This document shows, one piece after another, positions 16,567 to 25,212 of a stretch of DNA of 64,000 bases (positions are counted from its first letter, which is position 1; every line of letters begins with the position of its first letter). The notes beneath the pieces were generated by a model. The model was not told where the DNA came from. It was given only the letters and a program-made list of their open reading frames with translations, and made no database searches. The translations under genes were made by a program, and so were the position numbers. Source of the stretch: JACJWR01 sp963842975 (lineage in GTDB: Bacteria; Actinomycetota; Actinomycetes; S36-B12; UBA10799); the NCBI GenBank assembly GCA_963842975.1, contig CAWJIH010000013.1, positions 1 through 64,000 on the forward strand, given 5' to 3'.

Positions 16567-17214
16567 ATGTTCTCTGATCGGTCCGAGGCCGGGCGGTGCC
16601 TTGGTGGTGCGCTCGCCGGCTACCGGAATTCGCAGCCGCTGATCCTGGCGCTGCCGCGCGGAGGAGTGCCGGTGGCAGTGGAGGTGGCAGCAGCTCTCGG
16701 GACACCAGCCGCCGACCTTGACGTGTTGGTGGTGCGCAAGATCGGTGCCCCGTGGAATCCCGAATTCGCCGTCGGAGCAGTTGGCGAAGACGACGTTGCG
16801 GTGATCGACGCAGATCTCGTGGCCGACCTGGGAATCGATGAGGCCACCGTGCGCCGGATTCGGACAGCGGAAGCTGCTGAGGTGCGTCGACGCGTCGCGC
16901 TGTATCGGTCCGGTCGACCCGCAGCCGAGATTCGGGGTCGGACTGTGATCGTGGTCGATGACGGTATTGCGACCGGTTCCACCTTGCTCACGGCCGTAGC
17001 GCTGCTGCGATCCCGGGGTGCAGGACGCATTGTGGTTGCTGCCCCGGTGGCGTCGGATTCTGCGGTCGCAGCGTTGCGGGCCGTCGCAGACGAGGTCGTG
17101 GTGGCGGAGGTTCCGGTCGATTTCCGTGCGGTCGGCCTGCACTATCGGGATTTCCGACAGGTGCCCGATGGCGAAGTGAAGGCGGCGCTGGATGCGTACC
17201 GCTGCCGCGGGTAG
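16567..17214 (+). CDS. Phosphoribosyltransferase-family protein
   Basis: A 215-residue type I phosphoribosyltransferase fold. The PRPP-binding loop is VIVVDDGIATGSTLLTA at about residues 128-144, with the two acidic residues and the GxTG-type turn. The N-terminal segment LALPRGGVPVAVEVAAALG and VVRKIGAPWNPEFAVGAV is typical of the COG1926-like group. These proteins are often annotated as predicted phosphoribosyltransferases of unknown base specificity and are frequently found with stress-related genes. No catalytic detail allows the acceptor to be named. The gene stands alone, convergent with the cellulase locus; a perfect 12-base palindrome CTGGTGCACCAG follows its stop at 17221-17232. Confidence 0.85.
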   Translation: MFSDRSEAGRCLGGALAGYRNSQPLILALPRGGVPVAVEVAAALGTPAADLDVLVVRKIGAPWNPEFAVGAVGEDDVAVIDADLVADLGIDEATVRRIRTAEAAEVRRRVALYRSGRPAAEIRGRTVIVVDDGIATGSTLLTAVALLRSRGAGRIVVAAPVASDSAVAALRAVADEVVVAEVPVDFRAVGLHYRDFRQVPDGEVKAALDAYRCRG

Positions 17215-17253
17215 CGCGGACTGGTGCACCAGCCACTTCTAGCTGGATCCGCT

Positions 17254-19301
17254 TCATGGGGTGCCGACTGCCGCGACGTTGGTCGGTTCCTTCGTCCCGC
17301 TGGCGCAGAAGCCGAACACGCTGACGGTCTGTCCGGGGGCGATGCGGGCCCCCCAGCCTGGTGGGGCAACGGATACCTGGCTGCCGGTCTGCGCCACCGT
17401 GCCGTTCCATGAACTGGTCAATGAAGTGCCCTGGGGAAGTGCGAAGGTCAGTTTCCAGGTGGTGATCGCGTTGGTGCCAGTGTTCGTGATTCGAGTGCTG
17501 CGGCAGAACCCGTTGCCCCACGTCGAGTCTTTCACCAGCTCCACCGCCAGCGTTTCCGAGCCGGGCGGGACAGTTGGGGTGGGCGTGGGAGTCGGCGTGG
17601 GGGTGGGTGTCGGCGTCGGGGTCGGCGTGGGGGTCGGGGTCGGTGTCACGGTGGGTGTGGTGGGTGTGGGTGTGGGTGTGCCGCCGAAGTCGATCGACTC
17701 GCGATTCAGCAACGAAGTCAGCAGGGCCATCTTGGCAGGGTTCACGGTTCGCCAGTCATCGTTGAGGATGCCGCCGGTGTCGCCCGAATTGGGGTTCCAG
17801 GACCAGAAGGTCCACGACGTTCCGTTTCGGCCCATGATAGTCGGCAAACTGGCGGATCCAGCGACCCTCCACGGTGTCGAGGTCGACGTTCTTGGCGCCG
17901 AACTCGCCCACGAAGATGGGCGCGATCCCACCTTCGGAGATGTAGCCGAATCCCTTGCTCCAGCGGTCCGCCAGGATCGCAGCCATATCGGGGGAGGAGA
18001 ACCAGGGCTGGGCGTAGACGCCTGGGCCGTATTCGTGGGGGGAGTAGACGACGCGATGAGGAATCGACAGTCGGACTGGGTGGTTGCGGACCCCCTCCAG
18101 GTTTCCACCCCACCAGTGGCGGTCAAGCTGTTGGCCACCAGCGACGGGCCCTTCAATACCTTCGACGAAGACCAACCAATGGGGCGCCTTCGCGAGCACG
18201 GCATTACCCGCCAACTCGGCGGCCCGGCGCCAATCCGTTGGACCTCCGGTGCCCCAGGTGGCCGAGCCGTGGGGTTCGTTCTTGAGATCTGCGCCGATCA
18301 CGTTGGGTCGATTGGCATAGCGAGTCGCGAGGGTTTGCCAGGTGTTCAGCCAGTCGGCTTCGGTGAATCCGGCTTGGCCGTACCAGAGATCGAACATGAA
18401 GCCGTCGTCTGCTTGGGAGTGATTGTCGAGGATCACCATCAGGCCCCGGGCGGCGGCTTCATCAATAATGATGTCCATGACCTGCTGGGGGGTCTTGCCG
18501 GCTAGGGCGGCATTCCGCCCGCCGCCGTAGTCGATGCCGGAGGTATCGGTGGAGCGGAGGGCCTCCAGGGAGAAGGGCAAGCGCACGGTGTTGAACCCGA
18601 GCGAGGCAATTTGGGCGAGCATGTCCTTGTAGTCGCGGGTCCACAACCCGTGAGGTGCATGGTTGGCGGTTTCGAAGCCGAACCAGTTGACTCCCTGCAG
18701 AATCACGGTCTGTCCAGCAGAGTCGACGATTCGGTTGCCGTTCGTGCTCAGGGGAGTAGCAGCACCGTCCCATGGCGGTACTGACGGGCTCGACGTGGGA
18801 GTCGGCGTCGGTGTGATCGTGGGAGTGGGAGTGGGCGTCTGCTGTGGGTGTGGGTGTCACGGTTGGTGTTGGCGTTGGCACGCCGCCGAGGGCACGCCAT
18901 TGAATCGTTGCGTCGATGGGTGGTGCAGACGAACCTGCCAAGCAGAAGCCGGTGTCTCGGTAGGTTCCGCCGGCCGCGACTTTGGCCCACGACGGGAGCA
19001 GCAGAGTCACCGTGCGTCCGGACGTCGAGGCGGTCGCATTCCAGCTACTCCGAAGGGTGGACCCGGCGGGGAGGGTGAATGACGTCTGAGTCGGCTGGAT
19101 TTGGCTCGAGGTGGTGTTGCGCACCGCCACAGTTCCGCACCACCCAGTCGCCCAGACCGAATCCTGTTGCACCACCGGCGTCACCGAGCCGGATGCATTG
19201 GCCGCTCCCGAGGCTGCGACCGAACCGAATACCAGCAGCGCAAGGGAACCGGCGATGGCGATGAGGCGAAGCAAGCCCGCCGGGGGGTGGATGGCGTCCA
19301 C
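17254..19301 (-). pseudogene. Secreted cellulase CBM2-GH5-CBM2, interrupted by two frameshifts
   Basis: A modular extracellular endoglucanase. A signal peptide (GTG start at 19301 with GAGGAGG upstream) is followed by an N-terminal CBM2-like cellulose-binding domain and a TP-rich linker. A GH5 catalytic domain follows with ILQGVNWFGFET, the acid/base Glu in ADLKNEPHG and the nucleophile Glu in IFVGEFGAKN. A long TPTPTP linker and a second CBM2 domain close the protein. The frame changes twice. Near 18838-18845, within the first linker, an extra base separates VTPTPTA from QTPTPTPTIT. Near 17834-17836 an extra base separates RQFADY from MGRNGTSWTFWSWNPN. With both corrected the protein would be about 680 residues and complete. 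Either the gene is recently dead or these are sequencing errors in GC-rich repeats. Confidence 0.85.
17572..17681. repeat. GT/GC-rich simple repeat encoding a Thr-Pro linker
   Basis: Imperfect tandem units of GTGGGC/GTCGGG type on the plus strand encode alternating Thr-Pro on the minus strand, the linker between the GH5 and C-terminal CBM2 domains. A similar shorter tract lies at about 18795-18885. Runs of G on one strand and C on the other make these tracts prone to slippage. Confidence 0.8.
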
Positions 19302-19350
19302 GGCAGCCTCCTCTGTGGATCGACGTCAATGGGTGTAAGTGTCAATCACG

Positions 19351-19375
19351 TTAACATTTCCACCATGAATGTAAA
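19351..19375. promoter_or_regulatory. Candidate operator between cellulase and TetR genes
   Basis: TTAACATT at 19351-19358 and AATGTAAA at 19368-19375 form an imperfect inverted repeat (seven of eight positions) with a nine-base spacer. It is in an A/T-rich island that is unusual for this window and lies upstream of the divergent cellulase and TetR genes. It may be a regulator site. Confidence 0.35.
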
Positions 19376-19498
19376 AGAGTCAAATTCGACGAGGGCTTCA
19401 CCCAGGCGGGGAGTCCTGCGGCTCGCGAGGTGCTGGGACCGACTCGTGAGGGACGGCGGAGGGGCGCCTCGCCAGTATCGTGGACCTCGGGAGGACCG

Positions 19499-20113
19499 AT
19501 GAATGGCCTGAGTCCACACACCGCGTTTCGCCGCGAACTGCGGGCGCGCGCCTTGGCTGCTGCGCTGGAACGGCTCAACGCCGTTGGCTGGAGCAATGTG
19601 CGGATGTCAGACGTCGCCGCCGATTCGGGGGTGAGTCGGCCGACGCTTTACGCCGAATTCGGCAAGAAGGAAGATCTGGGTGAGGCGCTCGTCGCCCATG
19701 AGGCCGAGCGTTTTCTCGTTGGTGCGATGTCGGCCCTCCAGTCGCACTCGAGCGAGCCGTTGCTGGCCGTCCGGAGAGCGGCGGAATACATCCTCGATCA
19801 GGCGTCCACGAGCGTCATCGTCAATGCCCTGCTCGTTCCGGATCCGGGCGGCGACGCAGCGCAGCCCAGTCTGCTCAACTCCCTGTCCGCCGAGTCGAGG
19901 GTGATCCTGCCCGAGATGTACGAAGGGCTGTTGGGATGGTTTGCCGAGCGCTGCCCGACAACCGACCGAGCGCGAATCATCGACGCAGTTGACGCTTTGA
20001 TCCGATTAGTCGTCAGTTACACGTTCTCCCCCGGCCCAGGAAGCATAAGTGAGTCGGCCGATTTGGTTTCGCGAGTGGCTGCCTCGCTGCTCCCGGAACT
20101 GACGGCCGAGTAA
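19499..20113 (+). CDS. TetR-family transcriptional regulator
   Basis: A 204-residue regulator with the N-terminal helix-turn-helix SDVAADSGVSRPTLYAEFGKKEDL (about residues 34-57) and an all-helical ligand-binding half. The first 20 residues are basic. The ATG at 19499 is preceded by GGGAGG; earlier in-frame codons look non-coding. It is divergent from the cellulase gene with an A/T-rich intergenic region that has an inverted repeat, so it could control that gene or itself. Ligand unknown. Confidence 0.88.
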   Translation: MNGLSPHTAFRRELRARALAAALERLNAVGWSNVRMSDVAADSGVSRPTLYAEFGKKEDLGEALVAHEAERFLVGAMSALQSHSSEPLLAVRRAAEYILDQASTSVIVNALLVPDPGGDAAQPSLLNSLSAESRVILPEMYEGLLGWFAERCPTTDRARIIDAVDALIRLVVSYTFSPGPGSISESADLVSRVAASLLPELTAE

Positions 20114-20215
20114 CAGCACCAGCCTGGGCCGACGACGACCGCGTGCGCATTGCTACGTCCAAACCACGACGGGGACACCCCACGGTCGAATCAAAGTGAC
20201 ATGCGCTTCAAAGGA

Positions 20216-20251
20216 TGGACTCAGTCCAAATTTTGACATATCCTCTATCTC
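20216..20251 (+). promoter_or_regulatory. furA-katG promoter with palindromic operator
   Basis: A perfect palindrome TGGACT-C-AGTCCA (20216-20228) overlaps a -35-like hexamer TGGACT. TATCCT at 20239-20244 follows after a 17-base spacer, and the GTG of furA begins seven bases later. This geometry predicts transcription starting at or next to the start codon (a leaderless message). The palindrome is a natural place for FurA to bind and repress its own operon. Confidence 0.55.
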
Positions 20252-20788
20252 GTGCCAGCCGATCCGATCGACCTACTTCGCGAACGGGGTGTGCAGGTCA
20301 CGGCGCAAAGACTGGCCGTTTTGCGCGCGGTTTCGAGCCACCCACATGCGACTGCGGACGAAGTCGCTGCCGTCGTGCGCGCCGAGATCGGCACCATTTC
20401 CAAGCAGTCGGTCTACGACGCGCTCAGCATTCTCGTCGGAAAAGGTTTGCTTCGGCGGTTCCACCCACTTGGATCCTCGGCGCTCTACGAGGATCGCGTA
20501 GGCGACAACCATCACCACCTCATTTGCCGGGTCTGCGGCAAGGTCATGGATGTTGACTGTGCGGTCGGGTCGGCGCCGTGCCTCGACCCGAGTGACGACC
20601 ATGGCTTCGAGATCGACGAGGCGGAGGTCGCCTACTGGGGGCGGTGCGCGGATTGCCAAGGATCCGAACCCGCCTCCGCTACCCCTGCGTCGGGTCCGCT
20701 CGGAGCCGACGACGCCGAATCGCAGAGGCCATCTGCGAACCACACACTGCACGACCAACCACCCACCCACTCACAACAAACGGGATGA
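20252..20788 (+). CDS. furA: FurA-type redox/metal-sensing repressor
   Basis: A 178-residue Fur-family regulator. The winged-helix domain (residues about 10-75, QVTAQRLAVLRAVSSHPHATADEV) is followed by the metal/dimer domain with NHHHLICRVCGK and a second cysteine pair in RCADC. The C-terminal 35 residues are a polar extension of low complexity. Its 3' end overlaps the start of katG by four bases, the arrangement seen in mycobacteria and streptomycetes, where FurA represses katG and is inactivated by peroxide. The start is a GTG with no ribosome binding site but with a promoter positioned for leaderless initiation. Confidence 0.93.
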   Translation: MPADPIDLLRERGVQVTAQRLAVLRAVSSHPHATADEVAAVVRAEIGTISKQSVYDALSILVGKGLLRRFHPLGSSALYEDRVGDNHHHLICRVCGKVMDVDCAVGSAPCLDPSDDHGFEIDEAEVAYWGRCADCQGSEPASATPASGPLGADDAESQRPSANHTLHDQPPTHSQQTG

Positions 20789-23025
20789 TGCACATGTCAG
20801 AAAACCCACCCACGCCAGCTGGCTCCAACGAGGGCGCCGAAACCGAGGCCCAGTGCCCAGTGGCACACGGATCGGTGTGGCCGGTCAAGGGCACCAAGAG
20901 CAAGGAGTGGTGGCCCAACCAACTCGACCTCGACAACCTCCAGGCGAACCCGCCCGCAGCCGACCCCATGGGAGCCGACTTCGACTACGCGGCCGAATTC
21001 GAAAGCCTTGATCTCGCAGCGTTGAAAGCTGATCTCGCAGCCCTCATGACCGAGTCGCAGGACTGGTGGCCCGCAGACTACGGCCACTACGGTCCGCTGT
21101 TCGTACGCATGGCCTGGCACAGCGCCGGCACCTACCGCATCAGCGACGGCCGAGGGGGCGCGGGCTCCGGCACCCAGCGGTTCGCACCGCTGAACAGTTG
21201 GCCGGACAACGCCAACCTCGACAAGGCGCGCCGCCTGCTTTGGCCCATCAAGCAGAAGTACGGCAAGAAGATCTCCTGGGCGGATCTCTTCGTGCTGGCC
21301 GGCAACGTCGGTATGGAGACCATGGGATTGAAGATGTTCGGCTTCGCCGGCGGCCGCGAGGACGTGTGGGAGCCGGAGGACATCAACTGGGGTCAGGAGA
21401 GCGAGTGGCTCGGCGACCAGCGCTACACCGGCGATCGTGAACTCGACAACCCGCTGGCCGCAGTCCAGATGGGCCTGATCTACGTCAACCCGGAAGGGCC
21501 CAACGGCAACCCCGACCCATTGGCCGCCGCCCGCGACATCCGCGAGACGTTCCGACGCATGGCCATGAATGATGAGGAAACCGTCGCCCTCATCGCCGGC
21601 GGACACACCTTCGGCAAGAACCACGGTGCCGCTGTGCCCGACGACTACGTCGGTCCGGATCCCGAAGATGCGCCGCTGCAGGAAATGGGCCTGGGCTGGA
21701 AGAACTCCTTCGGCACCGGCAACGGCACCGACACGATCACAAGCGGGCTCGAGGGTGCCTGGACCCCCACACCCATCACCTGGGACAACGGCTACTTCGA
21801 GACCCTGTTCGGCTACGAGTGGGAGTTGACCAAGAGCCCTGCCGGGGCATGGCAGTGGAAGCCCACCGACCCGGCGGCCGCCACCACGGTGCCCGACGCC
21901 CAGGACCCCGCCAAGACGCATGCGCCGGTGATGCTGACGACGGACCTGTCGTTGCGCATGGATCCGATCTACGAGCCCATCTCGCGACGCTTCCTCGAGA
22001 ACCCCGACGAATTCGCGGACGCCTACGCCCGCGCCTGGTTCAAGCTCACCCACCGCGACATGGGTCCAGTCTCCCGCTACCTCGGACCCGAGGTCCCCAC
22101 GGAGGAACTCATCTGGCAGGACCCGGTGCCGGCGGTGACACACGAGCTGATCGACGAGAACGACATCGCCGCACTTAAGTTGGTGCTGTTGGACTCCGGC
22201 CTGAGTGTGTCGCAACTGGTGTCGGTGGCGTGGGCCTCGGCCTCGACCTTCCGCGGAAGCGACAAGCGTGGTGGCGCCAACGGTGCCCGCATCCGGTTGG
22301 CCCCGCAAAACGACTGGGAGGTCAACAGCCCGGCCGAACTTGCACGGGTGCTTCCGGTGCTGGCCAAGGTGCAGTCTGACTTCAACGCCACGGCGACCGG
22401 CGGCAAGGCGGTGTCGTTGGCCGACGTCATCGTGCTCGGTGGAGCCGCTGCGGTTGAGAAGGCTGCCAAGGACGCGGGCTACGACATCGTCGTCCCGTTC
22501 ACCCCTGGCCGCACCGATGCCACCGCCGAACAGACCGACGTCGAGTCCTTCGACGCGCTCAAGCCACTGGCCGACGGGTTCCGCAACTACGTGGGCAAGG
22601 GGCACGAGGCAATCGTCGAGCACCTGCTGGTCGACCGGGCCGACCTGTTGACACTCAGCGGCCCAGAAATGACCGTGCTCATCGGTGGTCTGCGGATGCT
22701 CGACCCCAACTATGGACAGTCCGAACTCGGTGTGTTCACCGACCGGCCTGGCGTGCTGAGCAACGACTTCTTCGTCAACCTCGTCGACATGGGCACCGTG
22801 TGGGCCCCGACCGATGAGGACGAGTTGACATTCGAGGGCCGCGACCGCGCCACTGGCGAGGTGAAGTGGACGGGCAGCAGGGTGGACCTGGTGTTCGGTT
22901 CGAACTCCCGCCTGCGGGCCCTCGCTGAGGTGTACGCCTGCAACGACGGTGAGGAGAAGTTCGTGCGCGACTTCGTTGCCGCGTGGAACAAGGTGATGAA
23001 CGCCGACCGGTTCGACGTGGCCTAG
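20785..23025 (+). CDS. katG: Catalase-peroxidase KatG
   Basis: A 746-residue bifunctional haem enzyme that removes hydrogen peroxide as catalase and as peroxidase. Counting from the ATG at 20785, the distal pocket is Arg108-Trp111-His112 (FVRMAWHSAGTYR). The covalent Met-Tyr-Trp adduct residues are Trp111, Tyr233 and Met259, and the proximal haem ligand is His274 in GGHTFGKNHG. All are offset by four from the well-known mycobacterial numbering. The second, haem-free half follows as usual, and the length is normal. Three nearby ATGs (20785, 20788, 20794) are possible starts; the first overlaps the furA stop. Expression is expected to follow furA. A strong hairpin stands after the gene. Confidence 0.97.
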   Translation: MMHMSENPPTPAGSNEGAETEAQCPVAHGSVWPVKGTKSKEWWPNQLDLDNLQANPPAADPMGADFDYAAEFESLDLAALKADLAALMTESQDWWPADYGHYGPLFVRMAWHSAGTYRISDGRGGAGSGTQRFAPLNSWPDNANLDKARRLLWPIKQKYGKKISWADLFVLAGNVGMETMGLKMFGFAGGREDVWEPEDINWGQESEWLGDQRYTGDRELDNPLAAVQMGLIYVNPEGPNGNPDPLAAARDIRETFRRMAMNDEETVALIAGGHTFGKNHGAAVPDDYVGPDPEDAPLQEMGLGWKNSFGTGNGTDTITSGLEGAWTPTPITWDNGYFETLFGYEWELTKSPAGAWQWKPTDPAAATTVPDAQDPAKTHAPVMLTTDLSLRMDPIYEPISRRFLENPDEFADAYARAWFKLTHRDMGPVSRYLGPEVPTEELIWQDPVPAVTHELIDENDIAALKLVLLDSGLSVSQLVSVAWASASTFRGSDKRGGANGARIRLAPQNDWEVNSPAELARVLPVLAKVQSDFNATATGGKAVSLADVIVLGGAAAVEKAAKDAGYDIVVPFTPGRTDATAEQTDVESFDALKPLADGFRNYVGKGHEAIVEHLLVDRADLLTLSGPEMTVLIGGLRMLDPNYGQSELGVFTDRPGVLSNDFFVNLVDMGTVWAPTDEDELTFEGRDRATGEVKWTGSRVDLVFGSNSRLRALAEVYACNDGEEKFVRDFVAAWNKVMNADRFDVA

Positions 23026-23045
23026 CAGGCCGATACGTCTGATCA

Positions 23046-23092
23046 CCGCGCCGCGCGCTGCTCCTCTTCACGAGGGGTGGCGCGCGGCGCGG
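23046..23092 (+). terminator. Strong hairpin after katG
   Basis: A perfect 13-base inverted repeat (23046-23058 with 23080-23092) of C/G only, with a 21-base loop that itself can pair CCTC with GAGG. It lies between the convergent katG and alpha/beta-hydrolase genes, so it may stop transcription from both sides. Confidence 0.75.
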
Positions 23093-23134
23093 CTCGTTTA
23101 GGCGGGCCGCGCCGCGGGTCCGCTAGGGCCGACG

Positions 23135-25168
23135 TCAGCTCCCGGACGAGAGCGAATCCAGCGCCGCCGGCACACTGTCTGAGGTACCCCACTTGGCAAA
23201 CTGGGCACTGATCTGCGCCTGCGCCTTGGACAACTGATCGTCAATGAGGCGCGTCTCGGCCCACTTCAATTCCCGCTTGCGCAAGGCGACCTCCATGCGT
23301 GCCAACCGTTTGGAGTCAACCGGCAAGTCGAAGGCGATTGAGGTGAACCGGGCCAGGTCCGCTCGATAGTCATGGCCGTTGGCGACGAACTTGCCGGGGA
23401 CCACGTCCATCGCGTTCTTCACATCCATCAAGGTGATGATGAAGGTGGTGTACGGCCGCCACTTGGTTTCCTTCGGCAGGCCCGGCTCGCGGGTGTCTGC
23501 TGGCCCCATCCAGTCGGGAGCCTGCACTGCAATGGGGAACCAGAACTTCGGCATTGGATCGTTGTGGTGGGTCAACATGAAGTACTTGGCGCGTTCGCGC
23601 ACCTCGGCTGGCAGCGCCAGGTACTCCTGGTAAGAAGCGATCTCGATGATCTCCCCGTCCGGGTCGATCAATTCGGGGTTCGAGAGCCATTTCTGCCGGA
23701 ACTTCGTGGCAGCCGGGGTCCCCAGGAACAAGCCACGACCGATTCCCGCTCGGCGCAGACCTTCCACGCCTTCTTCGGCGAAGACGTCCTCGGCGGTCAA
23801 TGCGCCGAGGCTCTCACCGAAGATCGCCAGCCGCGGACGCTTGTCCGCCGGGATGGCCGACAGCCGCCACTTGAGCGCATGCAGGAAGGAATTGTTCTGG
23901 GTGCTGCCGATGCCCGTGCGGTCCAAGGAAAGTGGGGAGGGGCGCAGGGAATACTGCATCGCTACCGTGGCGACATCGCCCCGGGTGAGGTACTCCAAAG
24001 ATTCGGCAGTGACGTAGTTGAGGTAGCCGGTGCCGGTCGGCGACATGAAAACGATAAGCGATCGCTCGAACGCACCGAGCGCTTCGAGCTCCCGCATCGC
24101 CAGGTCGGCACGCTGACTGGTGGTGGGCTGCGATTCCAGCCCGACGAAGGCGCGGATCGGCGAGATCGCCTCGCCGCCCATGACGTCCTCGATCTCCGGC
24201 ACAGTCAGGGCCATGTTGACGAATCGGCGCCCTTCCCGACCGATTGTCTCCCACGACACCCCACTGCGCGGCCCGCCGCTGACGTACTCAGAGGTCGGTG
24301 GGGCAGCGTATGCCGCCTCCACCGAATCGCCAGCTGTTTCCGCCTTGTGGAAGACCACGTGCAGCGCCTTGTACCCGCCAGCCCCGAGTAAACCGAAGGC
24401 GACCAGGTGACCGATGGGCCGTCCCAGCAATTCCGCCCTTGGGTTCACCTTGGTCACCAAGGTTCCCACCGCGCCGGCGAATTCGCGTTCGATCTTCGCC
24501 GCGCCAAACAGGCCGGCGGTCACCAGCCCACCGGTCACCAGTGCCCGGCCGACGGCGATCTGCTGGGACTCGGCCAGCGAGCGGCCCTCAGCGTCGTGGC
24601 TCACACCCTGGGCGCGCATGTCCCGACGCAGACGGAAGTACTGCCAGGTGGCCAGGGCACTTCCAAGCGGCAGCGCAACGGGCACCGCTCGCGCCCACGG
24701 CTGGCCCTCATCGGCAATGCCGTCGAGGAGTGCGTCTGCTCCGACGATGATGCCGCCAGCCAGGCCACCCACCGCGATACGCCAGGAAAGCGTCCGCCCC
24801 CACGCCCTGATGATTGGTTCGTCCTTGCGGTGGGCCAGCACCCGCTGCCCGACAAGGCCAGCGCCGATGGCGGCAGCGTTTGCACCGAGCAGCACACTGC
24901 GACGGACTGTGGCGCTCTCACCGGTGCCCGGTCCGCTGCGCGCAATGCGGCGGGCCAAGGCCTCGACCAGGGATTGGGCCGAGACGGTGAAGGCATAGTT
25001 GACAGCGGTTGACAGACCGGTCACTACGGCTTGGTCCGCGGTCGACCGAGGCATCAGGCCCCGGCTGAATGACTGGCCGACGCTGGTGGAGGCCGCCAGC
25101 AAACCAGCTCGCTCGGGGATACCGAGTGTGTGGCGAGTGCGGATCAATTTATCGAGCAATGAAGCCAT
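23135..25168 (-). CDS. Membrane alpha/beta-hydrolase (Abhydrolase_9 family)
   Basis: About 677 residues. The N-terminal half has several hydrophobic helices (for example AFTVSAQSLVEALARRIA, AVGGLAGGIIVGADALLDGI and ALVTGGLVTAGLFGA) and corresponds to the membrane part of the family. The C-terminal half is an alpha/beta hydrolase with the nucleophile in IFGESLGALTAED and a strand FERSLIVFMSPTGTGYLN before it. Actinobacterial relatives are cell-envelope proteins of unknown substrate, possibly lipases or esterases. The ATG at 25168 (MASLLDKL) is chosen over an earlier GTG-type start because homology-like sequence begins there. Confidence 0.85.
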   Translation of the reverse strand: MASLLDKLIRTRHTLGIPERAGLLAASTSVGQSFSRGLMPRSTADQAVVTGLSTAVNYAFTVSAQSLVEALARRIARSGPGTGESATVRRSVLLGANAAAIGAGLVGQRVLAHRKDEPIIRAWGRTLSWRIAVGGLAGGIIVGADALLDGIADEGQPWARAVPVALPLGSALATWQYFRLRRDMRAQGVSHDAEGRSLAESQQIAVGRALVTGGLVTAGLFGAAKIEREFAGAVGTLVTKVNPRAELLGRPIGHLVAFGLLGAGGYKALHVVFHKAETAGDSVEAAYAAPPTSEYVSGGPRSGVSWETIGREGRRFVNMALTVPEIEDVMGGEAISPIRAFVGLESQPTTSQRADLAMRELEALGAFERSLIVFMSPTGTGYLNYVTAESLEYLTRGDVATVAMQYSLRPSPLSLDRTGIGSTQNNSFLHALKWRLSAIPADKRPRLAIFGESLGALTAEDVFAEEGVEGLRRAGIGRGLFLGTPAATKFRQKWLSNPELIDPDGEIIEIASYQEYLALPAEVRERAKYFMLTHHNDPMPKFWFPIAVQAPDWMGPADTREPGLPKETKWRPYTTFIITLMDVKNAMDVVPGKFVANGHDYRADLARFTSIAFDLPVDSKRLARMEVALRKRELKWAETRLIDDQLSKAQAQISAQFAKWGTSDSVPAALDSLSSGS

Positions 25169-25212
25169 GTGGGTTCCCTGAGTCTCCCGAGCGGACGAAG
25201 GCCACCCCCACA

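Noticed and set aside
17221..17232. CTGGTGCACCAG palindrome as a terminator
   Set aside because: A 12-base palindrome has no loop and cannot form a useful hairpin; it may be a binding site or chance.
17571..17690. Possible CRISPR-like or regulatory repeat array
   Set aside because: The short irregular GT-rich units encode the Thr-Pro linker of the cellulase; there are no spacers.
20797..23046. 749-codon open frame on the minus strand across katG
   Set aside because: It is the antisense of katG, whose catalytic residues are all intact on the plus strand; the antisense translation has no family motifs.
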